DNA from: Adenanthera pavonina
Lineage: Eukaryota; Streptophyta; Magnoliopsida; Fabales; Fabaceae
Direction: 5' to 3'
DNA length: 64,000 bases
NCBI GenBank assembly: GCA_026686845.1
Contig: JAIVEN010000016.1
Coordinates: 4,667,501 to 4,731,500 of the forward strand
Shown here: positions 36,710-50,531 of the stretch, one piece after another
Position numbering within the stretch: position 1 is the first letter of the stretch
Layout: each line of letters starts with the position of its first letter
Translations under genes and position numbers: made by a program
Notes under the pieces: generated by a model
What the model was told of the DNA's origin: nothing
Databases searched by the model: none
What the model saw: only the letters and a program-made list of their open reading frames with translations

Positions 36710-39700
36710 TGTAACACTTTACTTTCAGACTCATTTCCCATGAATTAAACTTATTTTAAGTCTAATTATACTTGATCCAAAGCTTGAATCACATAAGAAT
36801 AAAAATTATAATTTTCAAAATTTTCAGTTACTGTTTTTGTGGTAACTTCTACTTTACCGACTAAACTTTGAAAATTCATAACTAATTATAGAAAAATCAT
36901 TTCATAGTAATTCAAGTCTATAAAAATAGATAAAAACCTTATATACATGGAAAAAATGTGAAATAGAGCATTCTATTGACCAATTTATACAGTTTATTTC
37001 TCTATCTTTTACTGTACATTTGGTCATTTTCTCTTCCCCAGGATTTTGGTTTTATACTTAAAAATTCATATCTCATTATATCCTGTGCCAAATTATGCAT
37101 ACTCTATTCATTTGAAAGCTCTACATATTTACTTAATGTGATATTTTTATTATACATTTATTTTATTCACACAGGAGATAACTTTAATTTAAATCACGAA
37201 GGGTCAGAATCCAACTCTTACTGGAACAGTTTTGGGAAAACTTTCATATCTCTTGTTCTATAACTCCAATCACCTCCAAATCAGTGGCATATGGATCTTA
37301 AGACATAGATATTTTTGTACACATAAACCACTAAATTTTTGGAGCTCTGTACAATTTTATATTATCTTTTGAAATTTCTAGTACTTAACTTTCAGTTTCC
37401 CGTTTTCCCAATATTGTCCAATTCTGAATCCTAACTTTGAAAACTCACCATTTAATGTACAAAACTCCAAATGGGGTGAATTAGGTGTCATATTAAAAAT
37501 GGAGATGCCCTCTATCTGGGATAAAAATATCATAAACTTAACCTCACATTAAGTATAGAACAAGGGTGAATGAAACAGATAGATTGGGAAAATGCCCTGT
37601 TTCACTCTACATTGCAATTTGCTTGCCAAAACCCTTGTAAATGAACTCATTTTGGTATGTAACTTGGTAGAATATAACTTCATATCCCAACATACAGAAC
37701 TGGAAATTTTCATACATTTTCTACAACATTAACATATTATTCACTATTTTACAATTTCATACAAAGTAAGGCACAAATAACCATTCACACTATAATACAA
37801 TGGCTTGCAACATCATTTTCTTCTTCATGCCTTTTACTCCTTCCTTAACTCTTTTGCATTGGTTCTCCCTAGCATGGTTAGTCATTGAAGGGGGGGTGAG
37901 ATTCAAAGAATCTCAGTAGCATTATCCAGTCATACACATATATCATCACATTTCACATAGATCATCAAGCAAACTCATCAATTCATATAATGTCATAACA
38001 ATTTTATGAAAATTTTGGTAGAGTTTCACTTTGTAAATTGGGCATTACGGAGCTTCAAGCCCCTTTAAACAACTTAGTCAACAATCAATGGACATCATAA
38101 AATATTAATCATGGCATCAAACAAGTCATATGGTTCACAAACATTCATAGGACAATATAATGCATAGAATGGAAATATGCTACCTTTATGTATTCCCTTC
38201 CTTTACAAACTTTGTGCACCTATTCTTTGGCTTGCTTAAGCTTCCTTGAACCTATACATATCATCATTTAATCCATTTAGCCACTGATTTTCGGTATTAT
38301 ATAATACCATGCACACTAAACCCTAACTTTTTCACTTAGTATTCCTTTGATCTTTCTTTGTACAACACACTTGTTCTTAAGATTTTGGACCATGGAGAAT
38401 CCATTTTTGGGGTCAAAATCATGAAATTCTCTTTCATTTCCAAACCCTAAATAGGCAGAAATTTTCATAAATTTGTAGAAAAATATCTACCCGATTAATT
38501 TGCAATCTAATAGTATAATCTTAATCCTTGAAGCCTATATATTACTTTTTATGAATCACTTTCTTCATGGCTTCATTTTCTCTCTCTACTCTCTCTCTAG
38601 GTCAAAAATTCAGTGAGAAATATGAGAGAGAATAGCCTACTTTACTCTTCAAAAGCTCAAGAGATCACAAGATAATGGTTAAAAGAAATTACCTTGAGTT
38701 TTTGGGACCAAACTTGTGATTTTTCCCTCTCCCTTTTGCTCTCTCTTTTTCACGCCACTTGCTCTCTTCTCCACTGGTTCATCGTGAGGGAGGTTGAAGA
38801 TGAAGGCAACAATGATATAATGTATATATTTATTTAATATAATTATTCAATTAACCTTTTCTTTTAACTTTATTGCTTTTCTTCTTAAAAAAGCTTTTGG
38901 AAAATTTTACATGTGTCCCAATCTGAATTTCCATGTAATTCACTCCCTTTTTGGTCAAAAATTGCTTCAATAATTTTTATGGAATAAAATACCCTTTACC
39001 GATTAAATTTACCCGTTCCGATTAAGTATTTTTGCTAAAATTATCATTAAATTGGTATAGGATTATCCAACAATTACTTTTGGTCCAAAATTATTATCTA
39101 GACCCAAAATATATTTTATTAAGGTCCAATCATTGTCCTTGAATCAGTACTACCTTTTCCAACAGTCTAAATGACCTTTATCGGGTAAAATATTAATATT
39201 AAACCCTAATTATTTAATAAATATTATTTTGACCTTAATAAATTCTATACTATATTTCATTGGGTCTAACTCATTAAAAGCTTCATTTTGACTATAATTT
39301 CTCATATTTACAAAAATGCCCTTGATCTGGGGCTAATTTATAATTCTTAAAACTTTTAGGTCCTTTTTTGTAATTTTTCCCAAACTTCTTCCTCTTCCCC
39401 TCCCGCATTGGAAACATTTATAAGGGGCTAAATTGTAAAGATTCTTGATTCTTGGGGCCCAAATATAATTTTTTTATTTTTTCATTTAACTAGGAAAAAT
39501 GACCTATTTACTCTTCTTCGCATTTAATGATATCTCTCCATTTTTCTCAATTCCTTTTATATCTTACGATGTCGACTTTTTCATTGTTGGGCCTTCAATT
39601 CATTATTCACATTTTGCTTCTAATTTGAAAAATGACAATTTTACCCTTAAGCAAGGTCAAAAACATAATTATCCATTCTTTCAGGCACTTTCTTGTAATT

Positions 39701-40059
39701 TCACATAAAGACTAGCTTTTAATTATTTCTTTTTTCATTATTCATATTAACTTAAAATTGGTCTATTTCTTAACCTGGACCTCCCAGGAATGCAATACTT
39801 ATACCATTGTGCTCAGTTTGGAGCTGGCTTTCATTCAAGTGGTATATTGCATATTTTTTTCGGGATAAATTTTGGAATTAATTTCTGTCAAGGACCTTAT
39901 GGAAAATTAATTCCAATTAAGGACCAAATATAACTTCTTCAGAAAATTAGATGAGAAATTAATTCATTCTAAAGCCCAATTCTATATAACCTTTTCATCT
40001 CACTTCATTTCTCATCTTTTATTCATTTTATAATATCCCATAAAAATAGGGATATTACA
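36710..40059. mobile_element. Putative 3.35-kb solo LTR
   Basis: It starts TGTAACACTTTA and ends GGGATATTACA, giving the TG...CA ends and TGTAA/TTACA inverted termini of LTRs. The 5-bp duplication GTAAG sits exactly outside both ends (36705-36709 and 40060-40064). No gag, protease, reverse transcriptase or integrase is seen inside, no primer-binding site follows, and ORFs are short. A long solo LTR of Ty3/gypsy type fits best; a large non-autonomous element is the alternative. Confidence 0.65.
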
Positions 40060-40064
40060 GTAAG

Positions 40065-41160
40065 CTCTACTACCAAATATTTAATACAACTGCATTCCCA
40101 AAGCTCGAACTCAAGACTTCTAGTTAAGTTGGTATAACCCCTTATTAGTTGAACTAAAAGTTCGATGGTATGTACATGCTCTCTAAATATTTGATTATGC
40201 ACTATTATTCACATAGTATTTTTGAACATATTTACTTACAATTAAATTCTTTTTTAATCATATGCAATTATATTACTTTTCACATAGAATTATTTTTTTT
40301 TTGGTCACCAATGTAATTATAATTGTTAAAAACTTTATAAAAACTAATAATTGATCAATAGATAAACCTATACATGGTTTAGTGTTTCTTATTATATGTA
40401 TACATGATAATTTTTATTGTAGCATATATGAGAAAGCATCATATGCATTGCATAGGTGTCATACTAGTTTAGTCTAGTTAAGACCAAACACAATTCATTC
40501 TCAAGAGTACAGGAGAATTTAATTTCAATTAAACACTAAACATGTGAAATTACTATTTTATGTCATGTAACATTCAACCAATACATCAAATACAATATTT
40601 TTTTCAACCATGCTTTCTCATAATAATTCTTAGTATATCATAAAATAATATTCAAAAAATTGGAAATATTAGAAGAACCAACACCCAAAAAATCCTAGTG
40701 ATGCGAAAGGTTTAAAACCCTAAATAAAGTTGAATCACAAACCTCAAATTCGACCTAGCAACATGAAAACCCCAAATGAATCATTTCAAACCTCCAAATC
40801 AAGCTGAATCATGAACTCCATACACATCAATCAAAGAAATTTTAAACCCTATGAGATATTGAAACTCATGAATCTTGAATATAAGAGATTAATTTGAACA
40901 CCACAAAGGACTTACCTTTGATAAATTCACGTAATCCTAGAATAAATCAAGGAGAGAGCAAAAATGACTCATCAAAATGTTGTTAATGCTAAACTTGTAT
41001 GCCTCTAACTCATTTGAGTTGTTTAGATAGGCTATAACTTAATAGAAATTCTAAGAGCCCAATGGGTAAGATGAACCAAGGGAATCTTAAGTGAAACATT
41101 TTAAGAAACTTAATTTTAAAGAAATGGTTTTTGATTAAGAAAACAATTTGATAAGATATA
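40065..41160. other. AT-rich repeat-like spacer
   Basis: No coding sequence recognised. The segment next to the solo LTR (TCGAACTCAAGACTTCTAG near 40107) resembles non-coding dispersed-repeat sequence. The flanks of the GTAAG duplication do not resume the Helitron helicase. Confidence 0.4.
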
Positions 41161-41164
41161 ACTT

Positions 41165-41345
41165 AGGGAAAAAGTAAAAATAACTCAAAACACAAGTAAC
41201 TTAGAACACAAGAAAGAGAAACATGGGATACAAGTAAGAGATACTTAGATCACAAGAAAGAGAAAATTAGAGCATAAATAAGAGAAATTCAGGACATAAG
41301 TAAGAGTAAATTGGAATGCAAGTAAAATATCCAAAGAAGAAAAGA
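41165..41345. repeat. Degenerate tandem repeat, about 25-bp unit
   Basis: Six or so imperfect units built on ACACAAGTAAGAGAAA-like sequence (variants CACAAGAAAGAGAAA, CATAAGTAAGAGTAAA). Purine-rich on the plus strand. No coding role seen. Confidence 0.6.
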
Positions 41346-44142
41346 AACAAAATAGGGAGTAGATTTTACTTGGGAAACAAGTAGGAGACCAATCTTAACT
41401 AGATGTGATGTGAGACACAAGTAGGAAATCTTTCCCTAAAAAAGGAAACAACTTGATGAGTGGGAATTAAAATTAATTTAGGAAACAAATTTGATCTCCC
41501 AAATTAAGAAATAAAATCCAATTAGGAGACAAGTTTGGAGAGCAATAAGGGAAGATCTCACGAAAATCTATTATAATTATGTCTCAATCTAACTTAATTC
41601 TTCAAGAAGAAACAAATCTGATTGGAAACACAATGGGAACTCATTTTTTCCACAAATTTTTTCCTTTTTTTTTCTTATCAAACAAGCACTCTTTCTTCTT
41701 TTTCTTTTTCCTTTTATATTAGACACACACTACTCAATACTTAGATCACAAGAAAATAAATTGGAGAATGATTGGAGGAGAGAGATGGCATGATGATTAG
41801 ATATGATGAGAATGAACAGATGGAGGACAAATTGATGAGAAGTGCCACAGAAGACATAAGATGTAAGATAATAGAAGACCACAGTGGAGGGGGAAAAGAT
41901 AGAAGGGTAAATATGAGTTAATGGCGAACTGAAGAATGCAAGAAATAGAGAAGATGGGGGTGAATAGAAAGAAGATGGTGAGATGTAGAAGAAGACACAA
42001 GACACAAACAAAACAAAGACACAAGGCGGTGATAAAGATGATTGAAGGAAATGAACAAGAACACACAAGAGCAAGTTAAAGATGAAAGAAGAATGGCGAG
42101 ATGATGGAGAAGAAGGGTAAAACAAAAATGATGGATACTTGCATCCTAAAAATCGAACTCTAATACCAACTAACATGAAATATGATCAAAAGTTATAATT
42201 CAAAGGTGTTTAAAAGAGTGATTTGATTAAGTTTTGATCAAAATTGAATCAAATCAAACCAAATTGATTTACAAAAATTTGGAACCCATTTGATTTTATT
42301 AAGAGGTTGGTTTGGTTTGGTTTTTTGTTGGTTTGGATCAGTTGAATCAAGTTTAAATGATTTTTTATTTTATAATTATTAATATTTTTCCTTTTAAATC
42401 TTTATTATTTTGTGTCCTAATCTTTATTATTGTGTGAAAAGGTAATGAGCATTTCTAATTTTATGTTCAAAATAATCCTTAATGTTTTTATTAATTATAG
42501 GCATGATATTTTTTTACCTTATCATCATATGATTAAGGCATTATTTTTTTCCTTCTTGTTGGGTTTAATTTCTTGTTCATAGTGATTGTGAAATAAAGAT
42601 TCAGTGACGTGATTTTATGTTCCTTATACCTTTTTATAATATTTAAGAGGAATTGGTCGCAACATAGATTAAAAAGGAAAGTAGCCTTAGTTATATTTAA
42701 ACCCATTACAATTTGAGTAAAGTTCCACATGTTTTATTTGTCATTTTCTCATGTAATTTGAGGAGATTGAAAGAGGATGCTGACTCTCCGAAAAAAAATG
42801 AAGGAAGGAAATGGGTTGGGCTTTCTTTAGACTTGTACTAAGTTATTAACCACGATCGGGTATGTTTCAGGAAAAAAAGGGGTTGGGTAAGTAGATATAT
42901 AATTATATATAATAAAATAACGGTTATCAAGCTTAATTCAAGTCCCGAATACTCAAAACTAAATCTTGAATCAAACCGTTCAGTTTTTCTTAACTAATAA
43001 CCAAACAAACCTAAATATTACTGAATTTTAATAAGTTGTTATTCACTTCATTTGATGTGGTCAATTTTGTTAGGTTTTGAACATCCTTAATTAAAACCCT
43101 AAGAAAATAATAACTCCTAAAATTATAACTTTAAGACGTCATAAAGATTGATCACTCCTATGATAAATCTATTATTATAAGAATATAAAGTACTCACTGG
43201 ACCATCACCGGATAAAACACAAAAAATATTATTCAACTCTTAAGAATTTGTTACATATAAAAGCCTTTATATAGATGCATAGAAAGCACTAAAAAGATCT
43301 AGAAAAATATATTCCTAAAGCAAGTAGGAGTGCTCAATGCTCAATCGATCTTAATAGATTTGGAAATAAACTTTAAACCTAAATAATCCTAAAGCTTTTA
43401 AAAAACTAATAACAAAAGAAAAAGTCTTGGGCCCTAAAACACAATTAGGCCTTTATTAAAAGTAATTAAAAGACTAACAAAAAGACTGAACAATGGGGCT
43501 TTATAAATATACATAGTTTAGCCCCAAAACAATCAAACACTTACGATAAATGATCCAAGTCCAAACATACCTAAGTCACACAGTCTTTTAATGAGTTACA
43601 TTATTTTCAAGTAGCACTTCAATCTTCACTCCTTTGGGCCTTGAACTTCATCTAATTGGACACTCCAAGCAAGCCCAACATGCCAAAACAAGCTAAGCCC
43701 ATTATAAAGCTCAATCACACCAATTAGAATTGTCCAGCAACGCCCTTCATAGTAAGTGGACTTCTAATAAATCCACCCTTCCTTCATGCTACTTAGCCTA
43801 TAATCTTCTTCTACTTAGACACTAAGTAACACAGTTAATTTTGGTAGTAAGTTTGATGGTAAGTTTGGTGACCATGGCGGCGCCATATCATCATCATGGA
43901 TAGGTTCTTCCTCTAGTAGATTTTTTATTAAGCCTCGAAAATGCCATGTCATCAACTTGGTCAAGATTGCTCTCCCTTGGTTCATTTCAATGGGCCTAAT
44001 TAAAAATGAAATAAATGTTAAATATAAAAATAGTTTAATAAATAAACAAAGTCCAATTTCTTATAAATATGCCACCACATTAATGAAGTTGCATGCACAT
44101 CAAATAGCATGTTTATTTACATAATGAGGCTAACTAATAAAC
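41346..44142. other. Repeat-derived spacer, no gene
   Basis: Purine-rich (41740-42130), then AT-rich. The minus-strand frame at 41730-42176 is an artefact of purine-rich sequence (hydrophobic F/S/L only). On the minus strand TTGGTATTAGAGTTCG near 42165 resembles a retrotransposon primer-binding site (Met-tRNA type), so an old LTR element may lie here, but no LTR pair was found. A pyrimidine/purine patch with GGTTTGG repeats lies at 42304-42332. Confidence 0.35.
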
Positions 44143-44144
44143 TA

Positions 44145-44446
44145 CTTCATTCGTTCCAGAATATAGAAGACATTTCTCAATTTTTTTTGTTCCAAAATAT
44201 GAGACAAATGAGTTTTTTTTTATTAATTAATCTATTTTTTTAATTTTGCCTTTCATTAAAGTAGAGTTATTTTTATGATGAGAGTTAAGTGAGAGGGAGA
44301 TTTATTTGCAATTTTAATTTACAAGGAAAATTAAATGAGGGTATTTGTGGAAACATATTTCTTTTGTGACATATTTATGATGTGTGATTACTTTCTTGGT
44401 TCTTATGATATAGTTATTTGTTTTTTATATATTGGAATGGAGGGAG
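44145..44446. mobile_element. Stowaway-like MITE
   Basis: TA flanks both ends (44143-44144 and 44447-44448). Left terminus CTTCATTCGTTCCAGAATAT and reverse-complemented right terminus CTCCCTCCATTCCAATATAT share most positions. Length 302 bp, AT-rich, no ORF. Same terminus class as the mariner element. Confidence 0.75.
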
Positions 44447-44539
44447 TATAACTTATTGGATTTGGGCCTAAGCCTTGTCTTCACATGCCATCAACATATT
44501 GACTAACTTTGGACCATCATTTGACACACTATCTTGAGC

Positions 44540-45960
44540 TTAGTGATGTATCTATTTTATACATGTAAAATATCCATATTTAAACTCCAAATTGCATCTA
44601 AATATATTTATATTGGTATATTTTAGCATGATTTTACATATTTATATTTTATGGTGTTATAGGCTCATTTAGAAGCATTCGGAATAAAAACGTTACAAAT
44701 TGTTCATGCTGAAAAATTTCGACACCCTACGGTATTTTTATTATAACTCTCATATCTGAACTCCGATTGAGGATATTTAAGATGATTTGGAAATCTAATA
44801 CATAGAACTACAACTTTCATGGTTTGAGTTTTTCAAATTCCAATGTTATCATGGTGAAAATCAATATCAAATTGTTAATATGAGTTGGTAACTAGTCTGA
44901 AGCTAAATGAAGGGATTTTCTGTGCCAGGCATCCACCTGGCACCAGGCCAACACAAATTTCACGTTTTTATGACTTTCATAACCACCCGACACCAAGTCA
45001 AAAGTGCAGAAGCCCGTAAAAATATGTTTTTGACGTGTAAATTAACCTAGAAGCCAAGTATTCTTACTATATTATAAATAGGGGGAGATTCAAAAACGCA
45101 CTCAGACACCACAGAACATGGTTCAAAATGCATCTGGGAGCAACTAGGAGCATCTTATAGAGAGAAAGCAAGGAGATCTAGGGAGTATTAATGATAGATT
45201 CATTCTCTTCTACTATAACTCTTTTTTCTTGTTATTTTCACTATAATTTGGGATTTTAGTTTTGATTTGATTTCTATTTTTATGTGTGGTTAAATTTTCC
45301 GGTTAGAGGTAGGGATGTAGCCTGACTGGAATGGATTGAATATGCTTTCTTTAGTTTTAACTCTATGGATTTGTTCTTCAAATTATATTCAATTTGTCTT
45401 TTTATTATATTTGTCTCCCTTGTTCATTTATGTGGATTTTATACTTGATCACCATAGAATCTAATTAATGAGTAAACTTTATGGATTGAGAGGTGAAGAA
45501 TGAATCTAGATCTAGAGACATAAACACGGATAACTAGTCTAGAGATAGAATTAAGAATTCATGGTGATACACGTTGTAATTTTCAATATTTAATTAGGAA
45601 TTTTAGTTGCGCGAGAGTGAATTAATTCATAATTAAATAAGAATTAATTGACTGAGAGGTAATTAAGATGATTTAGAAACAACAGTCACTATATTTATGC
45701 AGAGTTTAATTAAAGAAGAGAATCAAGTTATTCCATAAAGTGAAACCCGATCCTCTGATACTTTTTGTGATTGAAGTAAACTCATATTAATTGTGTTTGC
45801 TTGCTTCTTTCTTATTCATCTTTTCAATTTAATTGTTATTTGCTCTTGGGACTAAAATTTTGGACTGGTGAATTTACTGCTTCCATTGGGTTCGACCTCT
45901 ATAATACTCCATAGACTTTTTATTATTGTGATCGACCATGTATACTTGCAGGATCTCAAT
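44540..45960 (+). mobile_element. LTR-like sequence (probable decayed solo LTR)
   Basis: Features typical of plant retrotransposon LTRs appear in order: a TGATGTATCTATTTTATACATG-like start (44545), a TATAAATAGGGGGAG promoter motif (45073), and near the right end GGGTTCGACCTC followed by TGATCGACCATGTATACTTGC. No internal coding region or primer-binding site follows. No target duplication was found, so borders are approximate. Confidence 0.45.
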
Positions 45961-47988
45961 CACCTATGTGGGCCCTTTAAACTCCCGATCAAATATATCT
46001 TGTAAATGCCTCCTTCAGCTACTTGGATTTGGATCTTATGATCGGCTCGATTGGGAAATTGACTTTCTTGCTGTTAATCCAAAAAAGAAAATGACTTTCT
46101 TGCCTGTTTTCTACATGTCACCAAGAAACTCAAATACCAAAACAGATCAATAGAAGAAAACGATACAACTCTAAATTTAAAAAGCAAAAACATAGCCATA
46201 AAACCACTACCACCACATCACTGAATCTAGGGTTATCCTAGCATATTTAAATTCCTTGTAACACACAAACCTCACCATCTAGATATATTAAAGGACTAAA
46301 AATAAGTAATGTTTATTTTAAAAAAAAATCTTAAAATTATAATTTTTGTGAATTAAAACTTTTTTAGAAGTTGAACGTTGGTATCCCATTGTATACCTAA
46401 GAAAAAAAAGTTAGTTTTTGAAATTATTAAATTAGTATGCAAAACCAATGTACAGGTAATTAAGTAACATAAACATTTTTTTCGCCAACGCAGCGTTAAC
46501 AACATTAAATTAACGATGATATGGCAAAAAAAATTGCCAAATATATAGGTGGTCATGTGTCAATAAGTCAGTCTTAAATTTACTTTTGGCAAAGAAAAAA
46601 GTCTCAAATTTACTGATAAAAAAAACTGGTAAAAAAAGTCTTAAATTTACTAAAGTCAAATGAAGAAAAGAGGTGCTGTGAATGCAAGAAGGACATGAAC
46701 GATGACAATAGCATTCCAAAAGTCATTGGAATTTTTAACTGACCCTATAGTTCAAATAATATTTTTTTCTTGCCCATTTATAGTTCAAGTAATAATGAAG
46801 TGAAATATAGTTCAAAACATTTGCTCTATGGGAAATGACCAGCGACTCTTGCCCTTACCTCACTGGAATCCAATTCATTCAAACTTTCAAAACATATATA
46901 TAATATTTGTTTTATATTTTTAATTTGTATACAATATTTATAATAAATATTTATTCTTTTTTAAGTGAACAATATTTATCCATATTTTTAAATATCTTTC
47001 TAGAATAAAGGCATATTAGTCTATTTTGCCTAAATTTGTAGTAAGTTAAGCCCAAATAATTTTTTAGGCCCATTTAAGATTTTAAAGCTTAAATTAATTA
47101 TTAATTATAATTAATTTTTTGTAAAGCTTAATTTATAAAGTGATATAAATGGAGGTTCTAGAAGGTCAAAGAAATATTCCAAGCATTACATGAAAGTGGA
47201 GAGTTATCTCATGTAACTAAGAATGTGGCCATATAGTGCTTGGAGAACCACGAACATGCAAAATGGTTGCACAAAATATAAAATACGATCAAGAAATGGA
47301 GAATGGTGACCAAAGAACTATCACCTATGTGCCTATAAATAGGACAGCAAGCAACCGAGGAAGGGATCCTATCTCTCAACACACACAATCATCACAAAAA
47401 AAATTCATCTTTCAACACATGGATTCAAACTCTGCATTAACTTTTCTTATTTCAATTAAGCATTTCCTTTAACTTTCATTATTCTTCTAGCTTTGTATAT
47501 TTTTCCAACATTGTTTTCTTTTTGTTTTTCAATTCCAAACATGGCCACTTTTATTTCTGAGTTATTAACAACTTTTTACGGTCATATTCATCACAAACTT
47601 TATATTTCCAAACTCATCAAATTTTGGTGTTTGCATTTAAGGAAATTGTGACAATAGATCCCAGAAACTCATGGTCACTTTGATTAAAAGTCAAAATTTT
47701 CATAAATTTTGAGGTTTTGGCATGCCTAGATTACCGTAGCAAATACTCAATCATTTCAACACAATCATTTAGAGGTGATTTCTCATATTCATGAGGTAAT
47801 GTGCTCAAATAAAAGAATGGAAATTAGCCTCCAAGGCTCCAACTAAATATCAATTTTTTATATTTTCATTTAATTATACAACAAGCAAAAAATAAAAGAA
47901 TAGAAAGAGGGGAAATCACCGTATTTAAAAGCATAATATATATTTTATATTGATCATGAACAAGCCTGGCAATCCACTTACTTCATAG
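45961..47988. other. AT-rich spacer with a second LTR-like patch
   Basis: No gene recognised; the frames at 45938-46153, 46353-46719 and 47236-47472 have no domain. Between about 47130 and 47700 a TATAAATAGGACAGC promoter-like motif (47334) followed by a CT/AC-rich leader resembles the promoter/R part of an LTR, but ends and target duplication could not be placed. Confidence 0.35.
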
Positions 47989-47996
47989 CTAACCAG

Positions 47997-48864
47997 TTGG
48001 GGTGGGCATTAGCCCACTAACCCAACCAACCCACTTCAGCCCAGCATTCAATGGGTTCAAATTTCAAGACTAGTCCGAGTTAAGCTTCAGGTCATGAATA
48101 ACCCGACCCGACCCAACCCGTTTTTTTTTTTAAAATTTTAAGTTGTAAAATTACCCAATATTTAATATTTTAACCTAACCACTCCTTCAAGATTAAAACT
48201 TGCAACCATCAACCTTATCTTTTCATCTCTTTCTCTTTATCTTCTTTGTTCTTCCTCCTTGACTCAGTGGCTCCTTCATTAGTGTTGCCTCCAAATTGAT
48301 AGAATTTGCAAGATCTCACCCTCACTTCCTCCTCCATCTTCTTCCTCCTTCAATCACAACGAACATCTCAACCTCACTTCCTCCTCCATATTCCTCCTCC
48401 TCCAATCACATCCAATAGATTTGTGAGAAGGTAGATCTATCAAAAGTAAAAGGATCAATGTAGATATGCGTCACCCCTAGAAGATCTTTGAAGTAAATGG
48501 GAGATTTGAGTGTGTGTGGTATGGCTTGATTATCATTGTTAGCACCATAAAGAGCTCGAGGTTGGTTGATGACAATGGGATGTTGAAGGAAATTTTGTTT
48601 CTATAATATTATACTGTTGATTGGCTATCTTTGTTGATGCTTCTTCCTATCTTTATCTTCTTTATTTCTCATCTATAATCTTTATGGTTTATTTCTCATC
48701 TATGTCTACCATTTGCTTGAATGCTTCCACCAATTCACTTTGCCTTATGTAAAATTGGGTTTACCCAATAGATCCCGAAATCTACCTTAAACCGATCAAA
48801 TTAAGTTGGGCTGGGCCATGGGTTTGCACTAACCCAAGCCTAGTCCAGCCTATGCTCACGCCTA
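47997..48864. mobile_element. hAT-type MITE (868 bp)
   Basis: Left end TTGGGGTGGGCAT and reverse-complemented right end TAGGCGTGAGCAT form a short TIR. The 8-bp flanks CTAACCAG (47989-47996) and CTAACCAA (48865-48872) differ at one base, as expected for a hAT target duplication. The subterminal zones are rich in GGGTT/AACCC. No transposase ORF, so non-autonomous. Confidence 0.75.
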
Positions 48865-48872
48865 CTAACCAA

Positions 48873-49339
48873 ATCCTTGCTACTAATAGGGTCCATTAAC
48901 TGCCTTTGTTTGTTATTTTGTTTGTATTCTTTTGATAATAGGTGCCTCTCCATTTTGACTTGAGGCTTACCCCTTTGTATATATTTCTACGATAAAGTTC
49001 CTTCATTTCTTGGCTTGTGATGTGTTTTTTCATAAAGCATCATTAAGAATGTAAGATTCAAATTATCCAATAAATCTAAAAATCATTAACAGTATCACCA
49101 AGACACATGGTGAAGCTGCAGAGAACTTATCAAAATGTTCTAAATTTAATAAATATTTGTTATGGAAGTAAAACAACTCAATAGGGAAGGGAAATCTAGT
49201 TGAACCAATTAGATAAGGTAAAGAAAAAGCAATTATTAATAATTTATTTAGTGTTTAATGACAATATAAACACACGTTAGAGTAGTAACTAGTTTGTCAA
49301 ATTGATTTTTTTTACCAAAAGGTAAATGATTCATTGACA
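48873..49339. other. Spacer between hAT MITE and LINE
   Basis: AT-rich, no ORF of note. The 5' border of the following LINE is uncertain and may reach into this stretch. Confidence 0.4.
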
Positions 49340-50531
49340 AAAGGAGAACAAAGTCCATAGAAATTCTAGATAATGAAAGCATCAAGAAAAGAAAAGGCAT
49401 GGATGAAAAAACAAAGCAGCTTCCTTTTGTCCTCTTGGCGTATGTTTAGCACCTCTTACTAAAGTATGTGACAGCCATGACTAGGAAGAAGATAGCTTTG
49501 AAGGTTAATGGGATTCACTTATCTGAGACACTAGAGGGTTGCGAATTTACCAAAGAAGGGTCGATTTAAGTAGATAGTGGATCATATTGCGTTCAAACTA
49601 GAAAACACACGGAGTTAAGCGATGTGGTTAGGGAAATGGTCAAGAAGCTAATTGATGCTGGAATAGAGCTTGAATCACTGAAGCAGAACTCGGCTGTGAA
49701 GGAGAAGCTATTAGGTCTAGTGAAATTTTTGAAAAATAGTGGAGAATCAGATTTGGTTACAACACCGTTGAGTTCTCTAAAACAGAAAGAATCGATGGGC
49801 GTAGTTTGGCAAAAAATTTGACATATCAAAACTCCATGGAGCAGGATGCAAACTTGATTACCTTCCTCCTTAGACTGTAAAAGGTAAGGCTAATGGAAAG
49901 ATCGAATATGATGATGTGAAACTTGAGTTGGATTACTGGAAAAATGTTGTTATATGTTATATTCATGGAGCAAATCCTCCTTTCCATGTTGTAAATGAGT
50001 TTTTTTGAAAGGTGTGGGGAAAACTTGGTATTGAGAAATTGTTGCTGGTTAGAAATGGTATGGTTATCATTCGATTTTCATATGAGAGTACTAAGGAAGA
50101 AGTGCTTCAAATGGGCATAATTCATTTTGATAGTAAACCTATCATTATTACTCCTGGGGATGGTAATTCAGATTTGCTTAAAGGTAATATTAATAGGGTC
50201 CCTATATGGATTCATTTCCTAGGACTGTACTTATAATATTGAGGGCAAAGTTCCATAGGGAAAATAGCTATTATGGTTGGAATCCCTCTCATGGTTGATA
50301 AACAAACTATGAACAAGGAAAGAGCGCTAGTTATGCTCAAATTCTTGTAGAAGTGGAAGTGAATGGTGTGTTTCTAGAAACTATTTATTTTGAGAATAAG
50401 TGTGGAGAAGTCACAGACTGTGCATTTTGAATGGAAACTAATCATGTGTAATATCTGACATGAATTTGGTCATAGTAGTGAAGAATGTCGGAAGAAAACA
50501 GACAAAAAAGCATGGGTGCCTAAATAGAAAG

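Noticed and set aside
41730..42176. 148-residue minus-strand open frame
   Set aside because: Composed almost only of F/S/L/C from a purine-rich tract; low complexity, no domain.
42150..42180. Primer-binding-site-like TTGGTATTAGAG on the minus strand
   Set aside because: No LTR pair or internal retroelement domain found to support it; kept only as a remark in the spacer entry.
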